Origin: Cercis canadensis
Taxonomy: Eukaryota; Streptophyta; Magnoliopsida; Fabales; Fabaceae
Assembly (NCBI GenBank): GCA_003255065.1
Contig: QAOA01007022.1
Location: forward strand, 608,420-672,419
DNA length: 64,000 nucleotides
Direction of reading: 5' to 3'
In this document: positions 38,414 through 50,919 of the stretch, in pieces
Layout: every line of letters begins with the position of its first letter
How positions within the stretch are numbered: position 1 is the stretch's first letter
The notes under the pieces: model-generated
What the model was told of the DNA's origin: nothing
Databases searched by the model: none
Seen by the model: only the letters and a program-made list of their open reading frames with translations
Made by a program: the position numbers and the translations under genes

Positions 38414-41400
38414 ATGGCCTTGCTATGCTTAAAGGGTATGTCAAAGAAAGCCTTCAGATCCAATCTTATTTTCCTGTTTCTCTATGTGGTGCTTTCTACT
38501 CCACCAGAGGATCCCATCAAGTGCTCTTCAAAGAACACAAGCTGCACCATCACAAACTCCTATGGCGTTTTCCCTGATAGAAGTACATGTCAAGCAGCTC
38601 AAGTTTTGTACCCAACCACAGAGGAAGAGCTGGTATCAATGGTGGCATCAGCTGCAAGAAACAGCAGAAAAATTAAAGTTGCTACACGTTTCTCTCACAG
38701 CATCCCTAAGCTGGTGTGCCCTGATGGCCAAAACGGGTTGCTGATAAGCACAAAATATCTCAACCATGTATTGAATATTGATGTTGAAGCAAGGACAATG
38801 ACAGTGGAGAGTGGTGTGACACTGAAGCAGCTGATCAATGAGGCTGCAAAGGCAGGGCTGGCCTTGCCTTATGCACCATATTGGTTGGGCTTGACCATTG
38901 GTGGCCTTATGGGGACTGGTGCACATGGAAGTACATTGTGGAGGAAGGGAAGTGCAGTTCATGATTATGTGGCGGAGCTTAGAATTGTTAGGGCTGCAGG
39001 TCCTGAAGATGGATATGCTAAAGTTCAGATCCTTAATGAAGCACATGAAGATCTCAATGCAGCCAAAGTTTCCCTTGGAGTGCTTGGAGTTATTTCACAG
39101 GTATGGCACAGAATTCCTTCTTTTCTATTGTTCATCTTTTGTCATTTTTCTGCAAGAAGATGCGTGATCTATGCCAGTAGGGTAAAGAAAATCAAACAAT
39201 GCTTGGTGGGTAATAGTAATCAAAATATTCTCAACAAGAATGCGCCAAAAAAGCTCTGAAGAAAACAAGGTAAGAGAGGGTAGAAATTTTCACCCAAAGG
39301 TAAAAGTGAAAGAGTAGTGATTAATTTAATGAAGTGTTAAATTAAGAATTTTTCTGTCAAAACATGCAGCCTTTGTAATAATGATGAATTGTGAATTGGG
39401 ACACTCCATTAAAATGGAGAGCCAAGTCCAATAACTAGAAGACAATGAATCATTTCATTTGGTTAATGCAGACAATTAGGCAATTACAACATTTGGAGTC
39501 ACTTTCTGTGGCTCTGATTATGTTTTGCATTATTTAGGCAGAAAATAAATTAATTGTTATTTGTTTAAATTGGGCACCCATATCTTTCTGTCCTTCTGGT
39601 GTCTGCACATAAGCAAAACCCGAGCAGTGCAACCAAAAGGTAACAAACAATAATAATAGAACATAAAAACATTAAAAAATAATATAAATATATTAAAATT
39701 GATTGTGTACTTCAGAATTTAAAATCAAAATTTGACACTTGTTGGTTGGGATTTTGGGGTAAATTGACGTAAATAATATTATTTTGTAAACTAATTATGT
39801 AAAAAGAGTATTTTATAAACTATTTATTTAAAATAGGTAGTTTTAATTAATTTATTATTTGTCATACATAATAAAGTGAATTACGTTTTATAAAGTAAAG
39901 CATGTTCATTGAAAATACGTAAAGTGTAATTCTCTATTTTTTGNTGAAAATACGTAAAGTGTAACTCTCTATTTTTTGAAATATTGTCCTTTTAAGTAAA
40001 TAATTTAAAAAATGTTCAATTTATGTAATTAATTTATAAAACAGCATTATTTAAGTTAATTTGCTGGATTTATTTTGGAGTGCTTTGGGTCAATATCAAT
40101 AATATTAGAATCGAGATCAATGTGAAAAATAAAGGGCAAAAATAAGGAAGTGTACTCGCTTCCAAACAATAATGGAAGTTTGACCGATTCCACTAAAACT
40201 TTTATTGGTTACTACACTAGCTTATAGCTTATAGCTTCCATTAAATAATNTATAGCTTATAGCTTATAGCTTATAGCTTATAGCTTCCATTAAATAATTT
40301 TCAGCGAAACACATTCCATATAGTATGGGGCCTATGGGCTGCGTGGACCAAAAATAATTTTCATTCTGTAATTTTGTGTAGGTTCAAAAGTCAAAAATTA
40401 GGATCGGCGCTATTGTATTTGTATAGCCACAACAACTAAGAAAGTTGAGTAATTGCATAAATATTAAATATATCATTCAACTCATGATGATTTATGAGTG
40501 TTTTAAAAAATTAAATTGGTGACCAAACTGTTTTAAAGAATAAGGGCTGATTCAACCAATTCAATCATATGGGTCATACTCAATAACGTTATAAATATAA
40601 TTTTTGTATAATATAATATTTAATATATTTATTATATAATCTAAATTATAATAAATATATTTTTATGTAAATTTGATAATAAAATTAAAATTGACATAAT
40701 GACAATTTTTTTCCCTTCTTTAGAAGGAGTGAGAGTTTGAATCCTTTTATTTACCTATTACTATTTATGATTAGTTGTGAATAACTTTAGTTGCTATTTT
40801 CAAATTAACATTTATTGTTTATTGGCTACTAAAACACATTTTCTTTTAGTAAACGATAGAATATTTATATTACAATGTATATTTACATTTAAGTCACTAA
40901 TAATATTATTATAATAATACCACAATCACTTCATTTTAAATTTATAGCCATCAATATAAAAAAGTTAATGATGGTAGGTAATAACTTGTGTAGATTACTT
41001 TAAAACTCGAACCACTGTTCAAGCGATCCATCACTTATGTGACAAAAGATGATTCTGATTTGGGAGATGAAGTGGCTAGTTTTGGACACCAACATGAGTT
41101 TGCAGATATAACTTGGTACCCAAGTCAACACAAGGCAGTGTATCGCATTGATGATCGTGTCCCCATAAGTACATCAGGCAATGGCCTCTATGATTTCATC
41201 CCATTCCGTGCCACTCCTTCACTTGGATTGGCACTCATCAGAAGCACAGGTCCGTTTTCACTCTATTGATGGAGAAAATATCAATTATACATTTATATTT
41301 GTGATTCATAACTCGTATCTTTACAATTATGCACAATTGTTTATGTGACTCTATTTAACATCAACAGAAAAATGCACAAATAGAGCTATCTATGCAGTTG

Positions 41401-42362
41401 TACAAAATGGAGAATGCATGTAACAGTTATTTATTTGTTTGATTGTGGTTATAGAGGATCTTCAAGAATCCAATAATGATGCTAATGGGAAGTGCTTCAC
41501 TGCAAGGTCAACAACAAATACGCTTCTTACCAGTGCTTATGGACTCACTAACAATGGTGCTGAATTTTTCTTTAATATGTACATTTCAGTCAAATAATTT
41601 ATAATTAACGATTCTGAATATAATTTTATAATTTGGTACCAATTAACAGGTATAATCTTTAGCGGGTATCCGGTAATCGGCTACCAGAACCGGGTTCAGG
41701 CATCAGGGTCATGCTTGGATAGTGTTGAGGATGCAAAGATCACGGCATGTCCTTGGGACTCAAGGGTGAAGGGTGAGTTCTTCCACCAAACCACATTTAG
41801 TATTGGGTTATCAGTAGCAAAGAATTTTATTCAAGATGTGCAGAAGCTAGTAGAATTGGATCCAAAGGGATTGTGTGGAATAGAACAATACAATGGGATT
41901 CTCATGCGCTATATGAAGGCTTCAAGTGCTTACTTGGGGAATCAAGAAGATGCTATAGATTTTGATATCACATATTACCGTAGCAAAGACCCAATGAAGC
42001 CAAGACTCTACGAAGACATTCTTGAAGAGATTGAGCAACTTGGGATGTTCAAATATGGAGGGTTACCTCACTGGGGAAAGAATAGGAACTTGGCGTTTGA
42101 TGGAGTGATTAACAAGTACAAGAATGCAGGGAAGTTTTTGAAGGTTAAACAAGTGTATGATTCACAAGGGTTTTTCTCTAGTGAGTGGACAGACCAAATA
42201 CTTGGACTTAAACAAGGTGTGACTATAGTGAAGGATGGGTGTGCGTTGGAAGGGTTGTGTATATGCTCACAGGACAGTCATTGTGGACCAAATAAGGGCT
42301 ATTTTTGCAGACCAGGCAAAGTCTATAAGGAAGCAAGGGTTTGTACTCGTCTCAGATCCTAA
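38414..42362 (+). CDS. GULLO: L-gulonolactone oxidase-like flavoprotein, copy 1
   Basis: Four exons (38414-39100, 40994-41249, 41455-41556, 41650-42362; intron phases 0, 1, 1) encode 585 residues, the normal size for plant GULLO proteins. A hydrophobic N-terminus (about residues 14-28) looks like a signal peptide, pointing to a secreted or apoplastic enzyme. The FAD-binding (PCMH-type) domain contains [16 protein letters not shown], where His95 sits at the flavin-attachment position of gulonolactone oxidases, and TIGGLMGTGAHGS (161-173). The ALO-type C-terminal domain contains LPHWGKNRN (His489) and ends in a Cys-rich tail ([15 protein letters not shown]). Family members oxidise L-gulono-1,4-lactone to ascorbate with O2; activity of the plant forms is often weak. 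Met9 (MSKKAF) is an alternative start matching the paralogue better. Intron 1 is 1.9 kb and filled with transposon DNA, so correct splicing deserves an RNA check. Confidence 0.92.
39758..40065. mobile_element. Foldback MULE-like MITE, copy 3 (308 bp) in GULLO-1 intron 1
   Basis: The left end GGTAAATTGACGTAAATAAT and right end ATTATTTAAGTTAATTTGCT are inverted and belong to the family of 14158 and 34551. The flanks GGATTTTGG and GGATTTATT share 6 of 9 bases. It includes a 34-bp direct duplication around the N at 39944 (39910-39978), so its true length is probably shorter. Confidence 0.6.
40221..40300. repeat. TATAGCT heptamer tandem repeat around single N at 40250
   Basis: Repeats of TATAGCT followed by TCCATTAAATAAT occur before the N with two to three units and after it with about five. 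This is a tandem repeat split by a contig junction, so the copy number is unreliable. Confidence 0.75.
40497..40760 (-). mobile_element. Partial relative of the hAT-type MITE, in GULLO-1 intron 1
   Basis: It begins AGTGTTTTAAAAAATTAAATT and continues through TAAATATAATTTTTGTATAA and TTATAATAAATATATTTTTA. These match, in reverse orientation, the right half of the element at 43295-43858. The opposite end is not recognisable, so the copy is truncated or diverged. Confidence 0.5.
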
Positions 42363-42458
42363 TTAACTAATGTAATGGATTTAATGCTAGAGAGCTTGTT
42401 CTTGAAGCTGGGCATTAAGTTACAAATTTTCGTTTTAATTAATCAGGATATAATATTC

Positions 42459-42464
42459 AATAAA
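42459..42464 (+). terminator. Possible polyadenylation signal of GULLO-1
   Basis: AATAAA lies about 97 bases after the stop codon in AT-rich DNA. This is a plausible position, but plant signals are loose. Confidence 0.35.
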
Positions 42465-42878
42465 ATGAAGTGAAAGACTAAGGGAGTGTAAAGTCATAAG
42501 GCAACATTAAGTTCTGTCTCTACTCTCTAGTTAGACTGTTCTGGACTTTCTCTCCATCTTTTTCTTTTATACTACTCCCTTTCTACTAGAGAGTAGAGAC
42601 TGAAATTAATCCAAAATCCTGCAACTAAAGCCAAGAACAAAATGCCAACTAATGAATTGCAAACTATCTTTCCTATTCCTACTGCATTATTGACGGTGTA
42701 AAAGGATCCAAATGTATCATCATTAATTTTATCATTGACATATAGAATATGCCATATTATGAGAAAATGGCAGTGTTATTACCATTTCAATTCGCGGATC
42801 CCCTGTTTTAATTGCCATGATTATGCACCAACTGTTATGAAAGCTTAATTTTTATTCTTATGTTTGTTCTTGTAATAG

Positions 42879-44347
42879 AGGAGATTCAAGAATCCAGAAG
42901 TGAACTTTATGATTACGGCTCTCACTAGCAGTGCTTTTGGATTGACTAACGATGGTACTGGGTTTCTCTTTTACGCATTTTCACAAACAGTTTAGGTTCC
43001 TTAGGAGCATATTATTGGTTTTCTTTATCAAGCCAAAGTGGGCTAAAATTTGACTCCCAAATACGAATGTTTCAACTTGAAGAGCAAAATTAACAATTTC
43101 TCCTGCTTCAAATAGGTAAAAGCTTTACTGACATGCCTAGATGATAGCATTGAGGATGATGCAGAGACCACAGCATGTCCTTGGGACAAAAGGCTCAAGG
43201 GAAGGCTACTTCACGTGACAACATTTAGCATACCATTTTAAAGATGTGCAGAAGATAGTTGAATTGGAACCAAAGGCATTGTGTGGGTTAGAACCAGTGT
43301 TTTAAAAAAAAATTGGACTGGACTGGGCGGTTCGATCGGTTCAACTAGTGTCCGGTTTGGATTTCGATTTAATTAAGAGAGTTAAACCGTTAGAGCGGTT
43401 AAACCGGAGTGAACTGGTCCAGTTTTACATAATTGGACGATTCACTGAATTTTTTTTTTCAAAATTGCATCATTTTGAAGAAAATCTAAAAACATTCCAC
43501 AAGAGAATAAGAAGCTTGAACCACCAAACCAATATTTCTTTTATGAATAAATTTGCATTATAATTTACTTATTCACATTTAGATTGTACAATAAATAAAT
43601 ATTGGCCATAAGAAGATTCTAACCCTCCTTATAAAGAAGAGAAAATATATTTGCTACTAGGCCAACTTTAATTTTATTAACAAATTTATATAAAAATATA
43701 TTTATTATAACTTAAAATATATAATAGACATATTAAATATTATATTTATATAAAAATTATATTTATGATGTCACTGGTCCGACCGTTTGGTTCAACCGGT
43801 TTAGCTGGTGTTTATCCTCTAAAATAGTTGGCTTACCGGTCTGATTTTTAAAACATTTGTTAGAACTCTACAATTGAATTCTCATGCGTTGTGTTGAGAC
43901 TTCAAGTGCTTATCTTGGAAAAACAGAGGACGCTATAGATTCTGACATCACCTACTACCGAAGCAAAGACCGATTGGCCCCTAGACTCTTTGAAGACATT
44001 TATGAAGAAATTGAGCAAATGGGATTGTTCAAATATGGAGGGTTACCCATTGGTGAAAAAACAGGAACTTGGGTTTTGTTGGAGCAATAAACAAGTATCC
44101 TAATGCAGGCAAGTTTCTGAGTGTGAAACAAGAATATGATCCACAAGGGCTTTTCTCTGGTGAGTGGACAGACCAAGTGCTTGGAATCAAAGAAGGGGTG
44201 ACGATAATGAAGGATGGGTGTGCATTAGAAGGGTTGTGTATTTGCTCACAAGATAGTCATTGTGCACCAAACACAGACTATTTTTGCAGAGCAGGCAGAG
44301 TTTATAAGGAAGCAGGGGTTTGTGCTCGTCAAGTTCCTCGTAACTGA
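42879..44347 (+). pseudogene. Broken GULLO copy (exons 3-4 only) split by a MITE
   Basis: Only the 3' half of a GULLO gene remains. The exon-3 remnant (42879-42954) is 76 bases instead of 102. The exon-4 remnant starts at about 43116 and lacks the segment encoding the FxGYPVIG region and part of the FHQTAFS...KNFI helix. It is interrupted at 43287 by a 564-bp transposon and resumes at 43867 ([20 protein letters not shown]). A lost C in LPHWGK (GGGTTACCCATTGG instead of ...CCCCATTGG) shifts the frame near 44048, after which the correct frame continues to the Cys-rich end and a stop at 44347. The wording ([20 protein letters not shown]) is closer to GULLO-2 than GULLO-1. It cannot make a functional enzyme. 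Confidence 0.9.
43295..43858. mobile_element. hAT-type MITE, 564 bp, inserted in the GULLO pseudogene exon
   Basis: The exact 8-mer GTTAGAAC is duplicated on both sides (43287-43294 and 43859-43866), and removing one copy plus the element restores the GULLO coding alignment. The ends CAGTGTTTTAAAAAAAAATT and the reverse complement of ATTTTTAAAACATTTG are inverted. Subterminal GGTTCAACCGG-type strings appear near both ends in opposite orientation. The 8-bp duplication and CA-G start suit the hAT superfamily. A 71-codon frame inside is not transposase. Confidence 0.85.
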
Positions 44348-46664
44348 AGCAGGGGTTTAGAAGAGTTGTGAAATTTATGATGGTCCTGATAGAGTATTCC
44401 CTTGATAAATTTTAATTTATTTTTTGCCAACGGTTACTTCAAATGGTAAATATCAAAGTATTTGGCTAAGAATCTCTCTTTAATAGCTGATTTTTAATCT
44501 CTTCACTCTAAATTTTATAGGATAAATGTTGAAAGATCTTATTTGATCATAAAAAAATATTTATAGGATTTATTGCTATAATTAATAAATAAGAAGATAA
44601 GAGTTGAAAGATCTTATTTGACCACAAAAAAATATAAGCGGATCTTTTAAAATAGGGATCCAAATCAAAACTACATATCTATATTAACCCACTTGCCTAC
44701 TTGTGTAATTTATATATAATATATTATCAAATCGTGCCTATCTTTACATTACTTGTCTTATATTCTTAATTAAGTGTTGTCGTTGGGACTTGAGAGCAAA
44801 ACTTGAGGTGATTAATCAGATTAGTCACATGGGGAAAGGATTAAATTTCATTAGGTTTCTTTTTACTTATAAATCTTTCAAACAATAGAACATTACTTTT
44901 TCCTCTTCCATTTCATCTCTTTTTCTACTTTTACAAGTTTCAACCTCTGTTTGTTTCCCATTCATTGTCTCTTTCCCTGCCCCTTCCTCCATTTTGCATG
45001 TGTTCCTTTTCATCTAAACTCTGCTTCTTTAGATTTAAATATGCAACTTGTGCTTAATTATCTATATTCCCATTTGGCATTTGCCGACTTGTATGATTTA
45101 ATTTTAATTACACTTAATCAACACGTTATATTCTTCATCACGTTCTAAGACTTAAGACTATCCAACAACTCCACAATCTTTTAAGACGCAGCCAGAGATT
45201 TATTTGCTATTGTATAATGTATACAAATTAAAACTAAAAATGAAATAAATAAATAAATAAATCTGTCGTATTCTGCCACGTTATGAAATTATCATCTTTG
45301 TGCTTAAGTGGGGGAAAGAAACAAAGAATACGATAATATTAGGAGCTTTCTCATGGAAGAGATAGCATTCCTCATGTTCTAAAATAAGGGGAAGTTTCTT
45401 TATAAAAGACATGGAATACGACGATACCAAAAGTTGTCTTCATCATGTTTTGCCTTCACTTTTCAGTTTTCACATGTTCTCAAGAGGAGTAGGTAAGCTT
45501 AATAATGGATTACATTAATGGTACATGTTCTCAAGAGTTGCTTTTACTTTTCACTTTTCACATGACTCAAGTGACATGACCGAATTTAAATCTGTTTTCA
45601 AAAAGAGTAGTTAAGCACTAAGCTTAAACAAACCTCACAGAAAATTGTGTGGCCTTATATTGAAAGATTTCAGCATATCCCTCAATTGAGTACACGAAAT
45701 TACCAACCCTTGTTTTCGTTCTCATAATAATTTAGAGTGAAAATCACGTTTAATCAACAAAAGAAACACGTAATATATCAGGTCAAAAGAAGGCCACAAA
45801 GAAAAAGTCAAAACAGATCTATTCAATCAGCGATTATACAAATGAATTCCAGTACATAAAACTTCAATTTAATAATACTGTCCTAGAGATTCAAGCTTTT
45901 TACATTTCTTAACTATTCTTGATTATTAGTTTCATACACATTTTGCCTTCTAGCTCTTTTTTATTAAAAAAAGAAAGCACAAATATTTGAATCAAAACCT
46001 TCTCTACCCATTGTATATATCACAAGCATAGTTCTAACTTCCATAATCATGAATTCATATTGTCCAAGAAAAAGGGGGGGAGGCGGAGATTTTTCTTTGT
46101 GAAAATTACTGAAATGAATATCAGCAAGACAACCTTAGATCCATAGCCACAAAGAACTATAGAGTATTAGTTAGCTATAGGTAATGTTTTTCAAAAAGTC
46201 ATAATGCAGATAATCGATAATGAAGACCAATCATGCATATGGAAATTAACTAATTTATATATTGCTACTTGAGATTAAGAACAAAGCTTGAATTAAAATT
46301 AGAATAATTAAAACAAGACAGGGTGTGATAGATTATTTTAATAATTTTGTTTATGTGTATATCACGTGTCATATATTTTAAAAATCTCATAGTAAATAGA
46401 TAAAAGTCTATCTTCCCTATGCTGAACAATTTATTTGACTTAAGCATTGTCAATGTGCATATCCAAAAGTTAAAGGGAAAAATAAAACATTGGCTGAGTG
46501 GCTTCAATACATGTTTTAAATTCCCCAATTGGTCATGCCCTGAATATTATGAACTTGAAATAATTGGGACTAGTTCCAAGTCTTGATCTTCTATATATAT
46601 ATATATATAAACAAACACAGGGTAGAGTTCACAAAAGAAAAAGTACAGATAAAAGTTTTGTACA
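44348..46664. other. Intergenic region between GULLO pseudogene and GULLO-2
   Basis: No gene is supported. There is a near-exact direct repeat of about 30 bases (GTTGAAAGATCTTATTTGAYCA) at about 44528 and 44607, a TAAA tetranucleotide tract near 45243-45262, and the GULLO-2 promoter at the end. Confidence 0.5.
46602..46610 (+). promoter_or_regulatory. Possible TATA box of GULLO-2
   Basis: TATATATAA at the 3' end of an (AT)n run, 55-63 bases upstream of the start codon and followed by ACAAACACAG, resembles the corresponding site of GULLO-1. Confidence 0.35.
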
Positions 46665-49236
46665 ATGACAATGTTAGGGGGCTCTAAGGGGATGAGCCAG
46701 AATTTGTTCAAATCCATTCTTGTCTTCACCTTCATCTATGGGGTGCTTTCAACTCCTCCAGAGGATCCCATTGAGTGCTCTTCAAATAACACAAACTGCA
46801 CAATCACAAACTCCTATGGCATCTTCCCTGATAGAAGCACATGTCAAGCAGCTAAGGTTTTGTACCCAATCACAGAGGACGAGCTTGTTTCAATGGTTGC
46901 CTCAGCAGCAAGAAACAACAGCAAAATGAAAGCTGCTACTCGCTTCTCCCACAGCATCCCTAAGCTGGTCTGCCCTGATGGCCAAAATGGGGTGCTCATA
47001 AGCACTAAAAATCTCAACACTATATTGAGGATTGATGTGGAAGGAAGAACGATGACGGTGGAGAGTGGTGTGACACTGAGGCAGGTGATCAGCGAGGCTG
47101 CAAGGTTCGAATTGGCCTTGCCGTATACGCCATATTGGTGGGGCTTAACCATTGGTGGCCTTTTGGGGACGGGTGCTCATGGAAGCTCATTGTGGGGTAA
47201 GGGAAGTGCAGTTCATGAACGAGTGGCGGGGCTTAGAATTGTTACCCCGGCCGAACCCGAAGAAGGGTATGCTAAGGTTAGGAACCTTAGTGAATCTGAT
47301 GAAGATCTGAATGCTGCCAAGGTTTCACTTGGTGTTCTTGGTGTTATTTCACAGGTGCATAGCTTTGTCCCTCTTCTATTTTCTAATACCCAGTTGGGGC
47401 AATTTTATAAGTAGAGCTATTTTCTTCAATTCTTTTAAGATGAAGAAAAAGAACCTTCAGTTAGTTCAAAACGTAACAACGATTTTATCTGTATCTATTA
47501 CAATCGTGAGCTACCATACCAGTTGAAGACTTTGAACTAGTCAACAAATTTGAACAGTATTCATGTGTTTTCAAGGACTAGTAGTGAAGACAGAGTCATT
47601 GCTATTTTGGCTTGATATAAGGCAATTTTAATAGTCTAATTGCTGTGTTTGTCAATGAACTTTGCAGGTTACCCTGAAATTGGAACCCCTCTTCAAGCGA
47701 TCTATTACCTATTTGACCAAAAATGATTCTGATTTGGGAGATCAAGTGCTAACTTTTGGACAGCAACATGAATTTGCTGATATAACTTGGTATCCAAGTC
47801 AGCGTAAGGCAAAATATAGAATTGATGACCGTGTACCCACAAATACATCCGGCAATGGGCAATATGATTTCATCCCTTTTCGCGCCACCCTGTCGGCCGC
47901 ATTAGCCGTTGTTAGAACCACAGGTTAGCTTCCTGCAAGAAAAACAAAGAGACTAATGCCTACCTAAGTTCCATTTAGAGTCACACATGTGCACATCTAA
48001 ACATGTCTTTATTATGAGTTAACAAGAAAAGTTTAAGTGAGGTTGACTGAGACTGAGACAATGACACTTGTGCTATTGTATACATGTGTGACTCCAAATA
48101 ATATGTTGATAGAAACTACAAAGTTATACTAACTGTTCTTACAAATGCATTTCAGGATTCTGTATTTGAATTTAGGATCTGTTTCGATACCAAGTTATAC
48201 CAACTCTTGTTAAGGCTTAAGTATGCATAAAATAATCTTTTGAATGACTAAAACCTAATTTATGTCTTTTCTATGCTTTCTTGTGACAGAGGACGTCCAA
48301 GAAGCCACAAGGGATGCTAATGGGAAGTGCCTTGGTGCAATCGCGTTGACTGGGACCCTCGCGGCCACTGCTTATGGGTTGACTAACAATGGTACTAATT
48401 TCTCTTACGCATTCTAACAAACACTTTACGAGCACTTAGTTGTCATCTTTAACTTTGACTTTCAAATGAAAAAATCCTAACTTTTTCTGCTAATAATAGG
48501 AATATTTTTTACTGGGTACCCAGTAATTGGATTTAGCAACCGCTTGCAGTCATCAGGAACATGCCTAGATAGTTCGCAGGATGCATTCCTCACAGTGTGT
48601 CCTTGGGACTCCAGAATCAAAGGCCAATTCTTCCACCAAACAGCATTTAGCGTTGGCTTATCAGTAGTAAAGAACTTCATTGAAGATGTGCAAAAGCTAG
48701 TTGATTTAGAACCACAATCTTTATGTGGCTTTGAACTCAACAATGGAATCCTCATGCGCTATGTCAAAGCTTCAAGTGCCTATCTTGGAAAAACAGAGGA
48801 TGCACTAGATTTTGACATCACCTACTATCGAAGCAAAGACCCATTGGACCCTAGATTATTTGAAGACATTTATGAAGAAATTGAGCAAATGGGGTTGTTC
48901 AAATATGGAGGGTTACCCCATTGGGGAAAGAACAGGAACTTGGGTTTTATTGGAGCAATCAACAAGTATCCTGATGCAGGCAAGTTTCTGAGTGTGAAAC
49001 AAGAGTATGATCCACAAGGGCTTTTCTCTAGTAAGTGGACAGACCAAATGCTTGGACTCGAACAAGGTGTCACAATAGTTAAAGATGGGTGTGCTTTGGA
49101 AGGGTTGTGTATATGCTCGGAGGATAGGCATTGTGCACCAAGCGAAGGCTACTTCTGCAGACCAGGGAGAATTTATGAGGAAGCAAGAGTTTGTACTCGT
49201 CGTGAGGTAGAATCTGATTTGAGAGCAGAGTTGTGA
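46665..49236 (+). CDS. GULLO: L-gulonolactone oxidase-like flavoprotein, copy 2
   Basis: Four exons (46665-47354, 47668-47923, 48290-48391, 48500-49236; phases 0, 1, 1 as in copy 1, with exons 2 and 3 identical in length) encode 594 residues. A hydrophobic N-terminal segment (about residues 16-29) suggests secretion. The FAD domain shows [16 protein letters not shown] with the flavin-site His at residue 96, and [20 protein letters not shown]. The C-terminal ALO-type domain has [12 protein letters not shown] (His490) and a Cys-rich end ([20 protein letters not shown]). The predicted reaction is oxidation of L-gulono-1,4-lactone toward ascorbate with H2O2 release; substrate is inferred from family. 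Compared with copy 1 it has about 8 extra C-terminal residues and compact introns (313, 366 and 108 bases) without transposons. It is the better candidate for the functional, ancestral-type copy. Confidence 0.95.
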
Positions 49237-49303
49237 TGGGGTTTCTTCCAATCAAAGGGCATTCATATTTATATTGTGCTTGTTTTGTGATATTATTTTG
49301 TGG

Positions 49304-49309
49304 AATAAA
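49304..49309 (+). terminator. Possible polyadenylation signal of GULLO-2
   Basis: AATAAA about 70 bases after the stop codon. Confidence 0.35.
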
Positions 49310-49471
49310 ATTCGGCTATTTTGTTACTTTTGTACGGTTAAACACAATGGCTTCAATGATTGTGATCATTTTCCTTGTCATGGGTATTGGTAAGTATAAT
49401 GGGTGGATAAATGTTAAATGGGTTAATTCAGCTAGTATGATATAGAGTTTAAATTCGAATCTTTTTTAGTA

Positions 49472-49572
49472 AATAATTTATTTATAAGTATTATTGTAAA
49501 TTTTTATTAAAGTTCGTAATANAATAATTTATTTGTAAGTATTATTGTAAATTTTTATTAAAGTTCGTGATA
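49472..49572. repeat. 50-bp direct duplication around single N at 49522 (assembly scar)
   Basis: 49472-49521 recurs at 49523-49572 with two visible substitutions (TTTATAAG versus TTTGTAAG, CGTAATA versus CGTGATA). Confidence 0.8.
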
Positions 49573-50919
49573 TGTTTTAATCTCATAATAAAATAATCTC
49601 TTCTTATCTTAAATTTTTAAATAATAAATAAATACGTTACAATGGTATAACAAACCTTGGTGCAGGCATACAATATGAATCAAATGTTTGTCTTTTATGC
49701 ATTTCCAACATGAAAATAAAAGGGCGTGATAAAGGGCACGACAATATTATGCTTAATTGACTATCCATTAGTCATTGTCTAATAAGTCATATCACTTCCT
49801 TCTAATGATTATATGCTTATCTAGGTATAATATTTAACTTTCTTGATCTAATAAGAAAAAACACAATCTGGTTATTGATAATAGCCTTAAAAAAATTAAC
49901 AGGATAATGAATTAACCAAAAACAAAGTTTTCGATGATTATACAATTAGGTTGTAGTTATTGTCATAGTGAATAAGGTCATTTGAAAATAATATTGTGAC
50001 AGTGTTCTATATTGCTTCATTTAATTATTATTTTTTTTTTAAAAAAAAAAAAAAAACTCTTCTAGTTATTTATTTGTTACGGCAGATGTTTAGTAATCTA
50101 CTAATTAGCTCCTATATGGAAACATGTGTCGTGATTTTATTAAATAATTCATTCTATTAAGTCTTGTTGCGTTATCAGTGAGGATATCAGTTTGATTTTT
50201 CGAATAAAAAGATGATAGTATTACCATTGCCAATATGAATTTTACTTTGCTTTATGTTTTCTTGCCAGCCATTTGGTATATGCTTGTTTATCGAAAAAGC
50301 TTAAACAAGTTCAAGGTGTCCTTAGCAAAATCTTAAGTAACTCATTCTAAACATGTCCAAGATTCCCATTGGTGAAAAGGTAAATTTTTACATTAGCAAT
50401 AATTTTTATATGTTTGATAAAATTTAAAAATATTTTTTTTTATTTTATATGATAGTGATATATGAGCTTTAATAAAAAAAAAAAAAAATTCAATGAATAG
50501 GATAACGCTATATACAAAGGAAATTAAGAAATGTTAATTTATAAATATAAAACAATAATGGGTCGAAGTTACTAGGTATAGTGATATTGTCTAATAGTAT
50601 AATATTTTATATAATTTATAGAAAGTTAGGGAGTTAGAAAAAAGAAAAATTAATAACACAGAAAAACTTGGTGTTTTACAAAATCACATAAGAATTATGG
50701 TCAAGAAAAGAAACCGATGAAAGATTTTGTTTTTTAATTCAAGCCAAATAAATTCTAGTTCTCGGGGAAAAAATATGGTTCCGGACAATTAGGTTTGGAA
50801 GTTGGAACGTGGCAAATCTTAATTTGATGTTGCCTCACTCGCAGTTGAAAACGCTCGTTTAGTATCATCACTCTTCCCTCGATTAGGGACTTCTGGAAAG
50901 AAGGCTCCTCTCTTTGGGT

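Larger units (their letters stand above)
49237..50900. other. Intergenic region downstream of GULLO-2
   Basis: No gene is seen. It includes a likely GULLO-2 3' end, an assembly duplication around the N at 49522, and poly-A/T tracts near 50033-50056 and 50470-50490. Confidence 0.55.

Noticed and set aside
43348-43563. 71-codon frame in the GULLO pseudogene region
   Set aside because: It lies wholly within the MITE and is not transposase-like.
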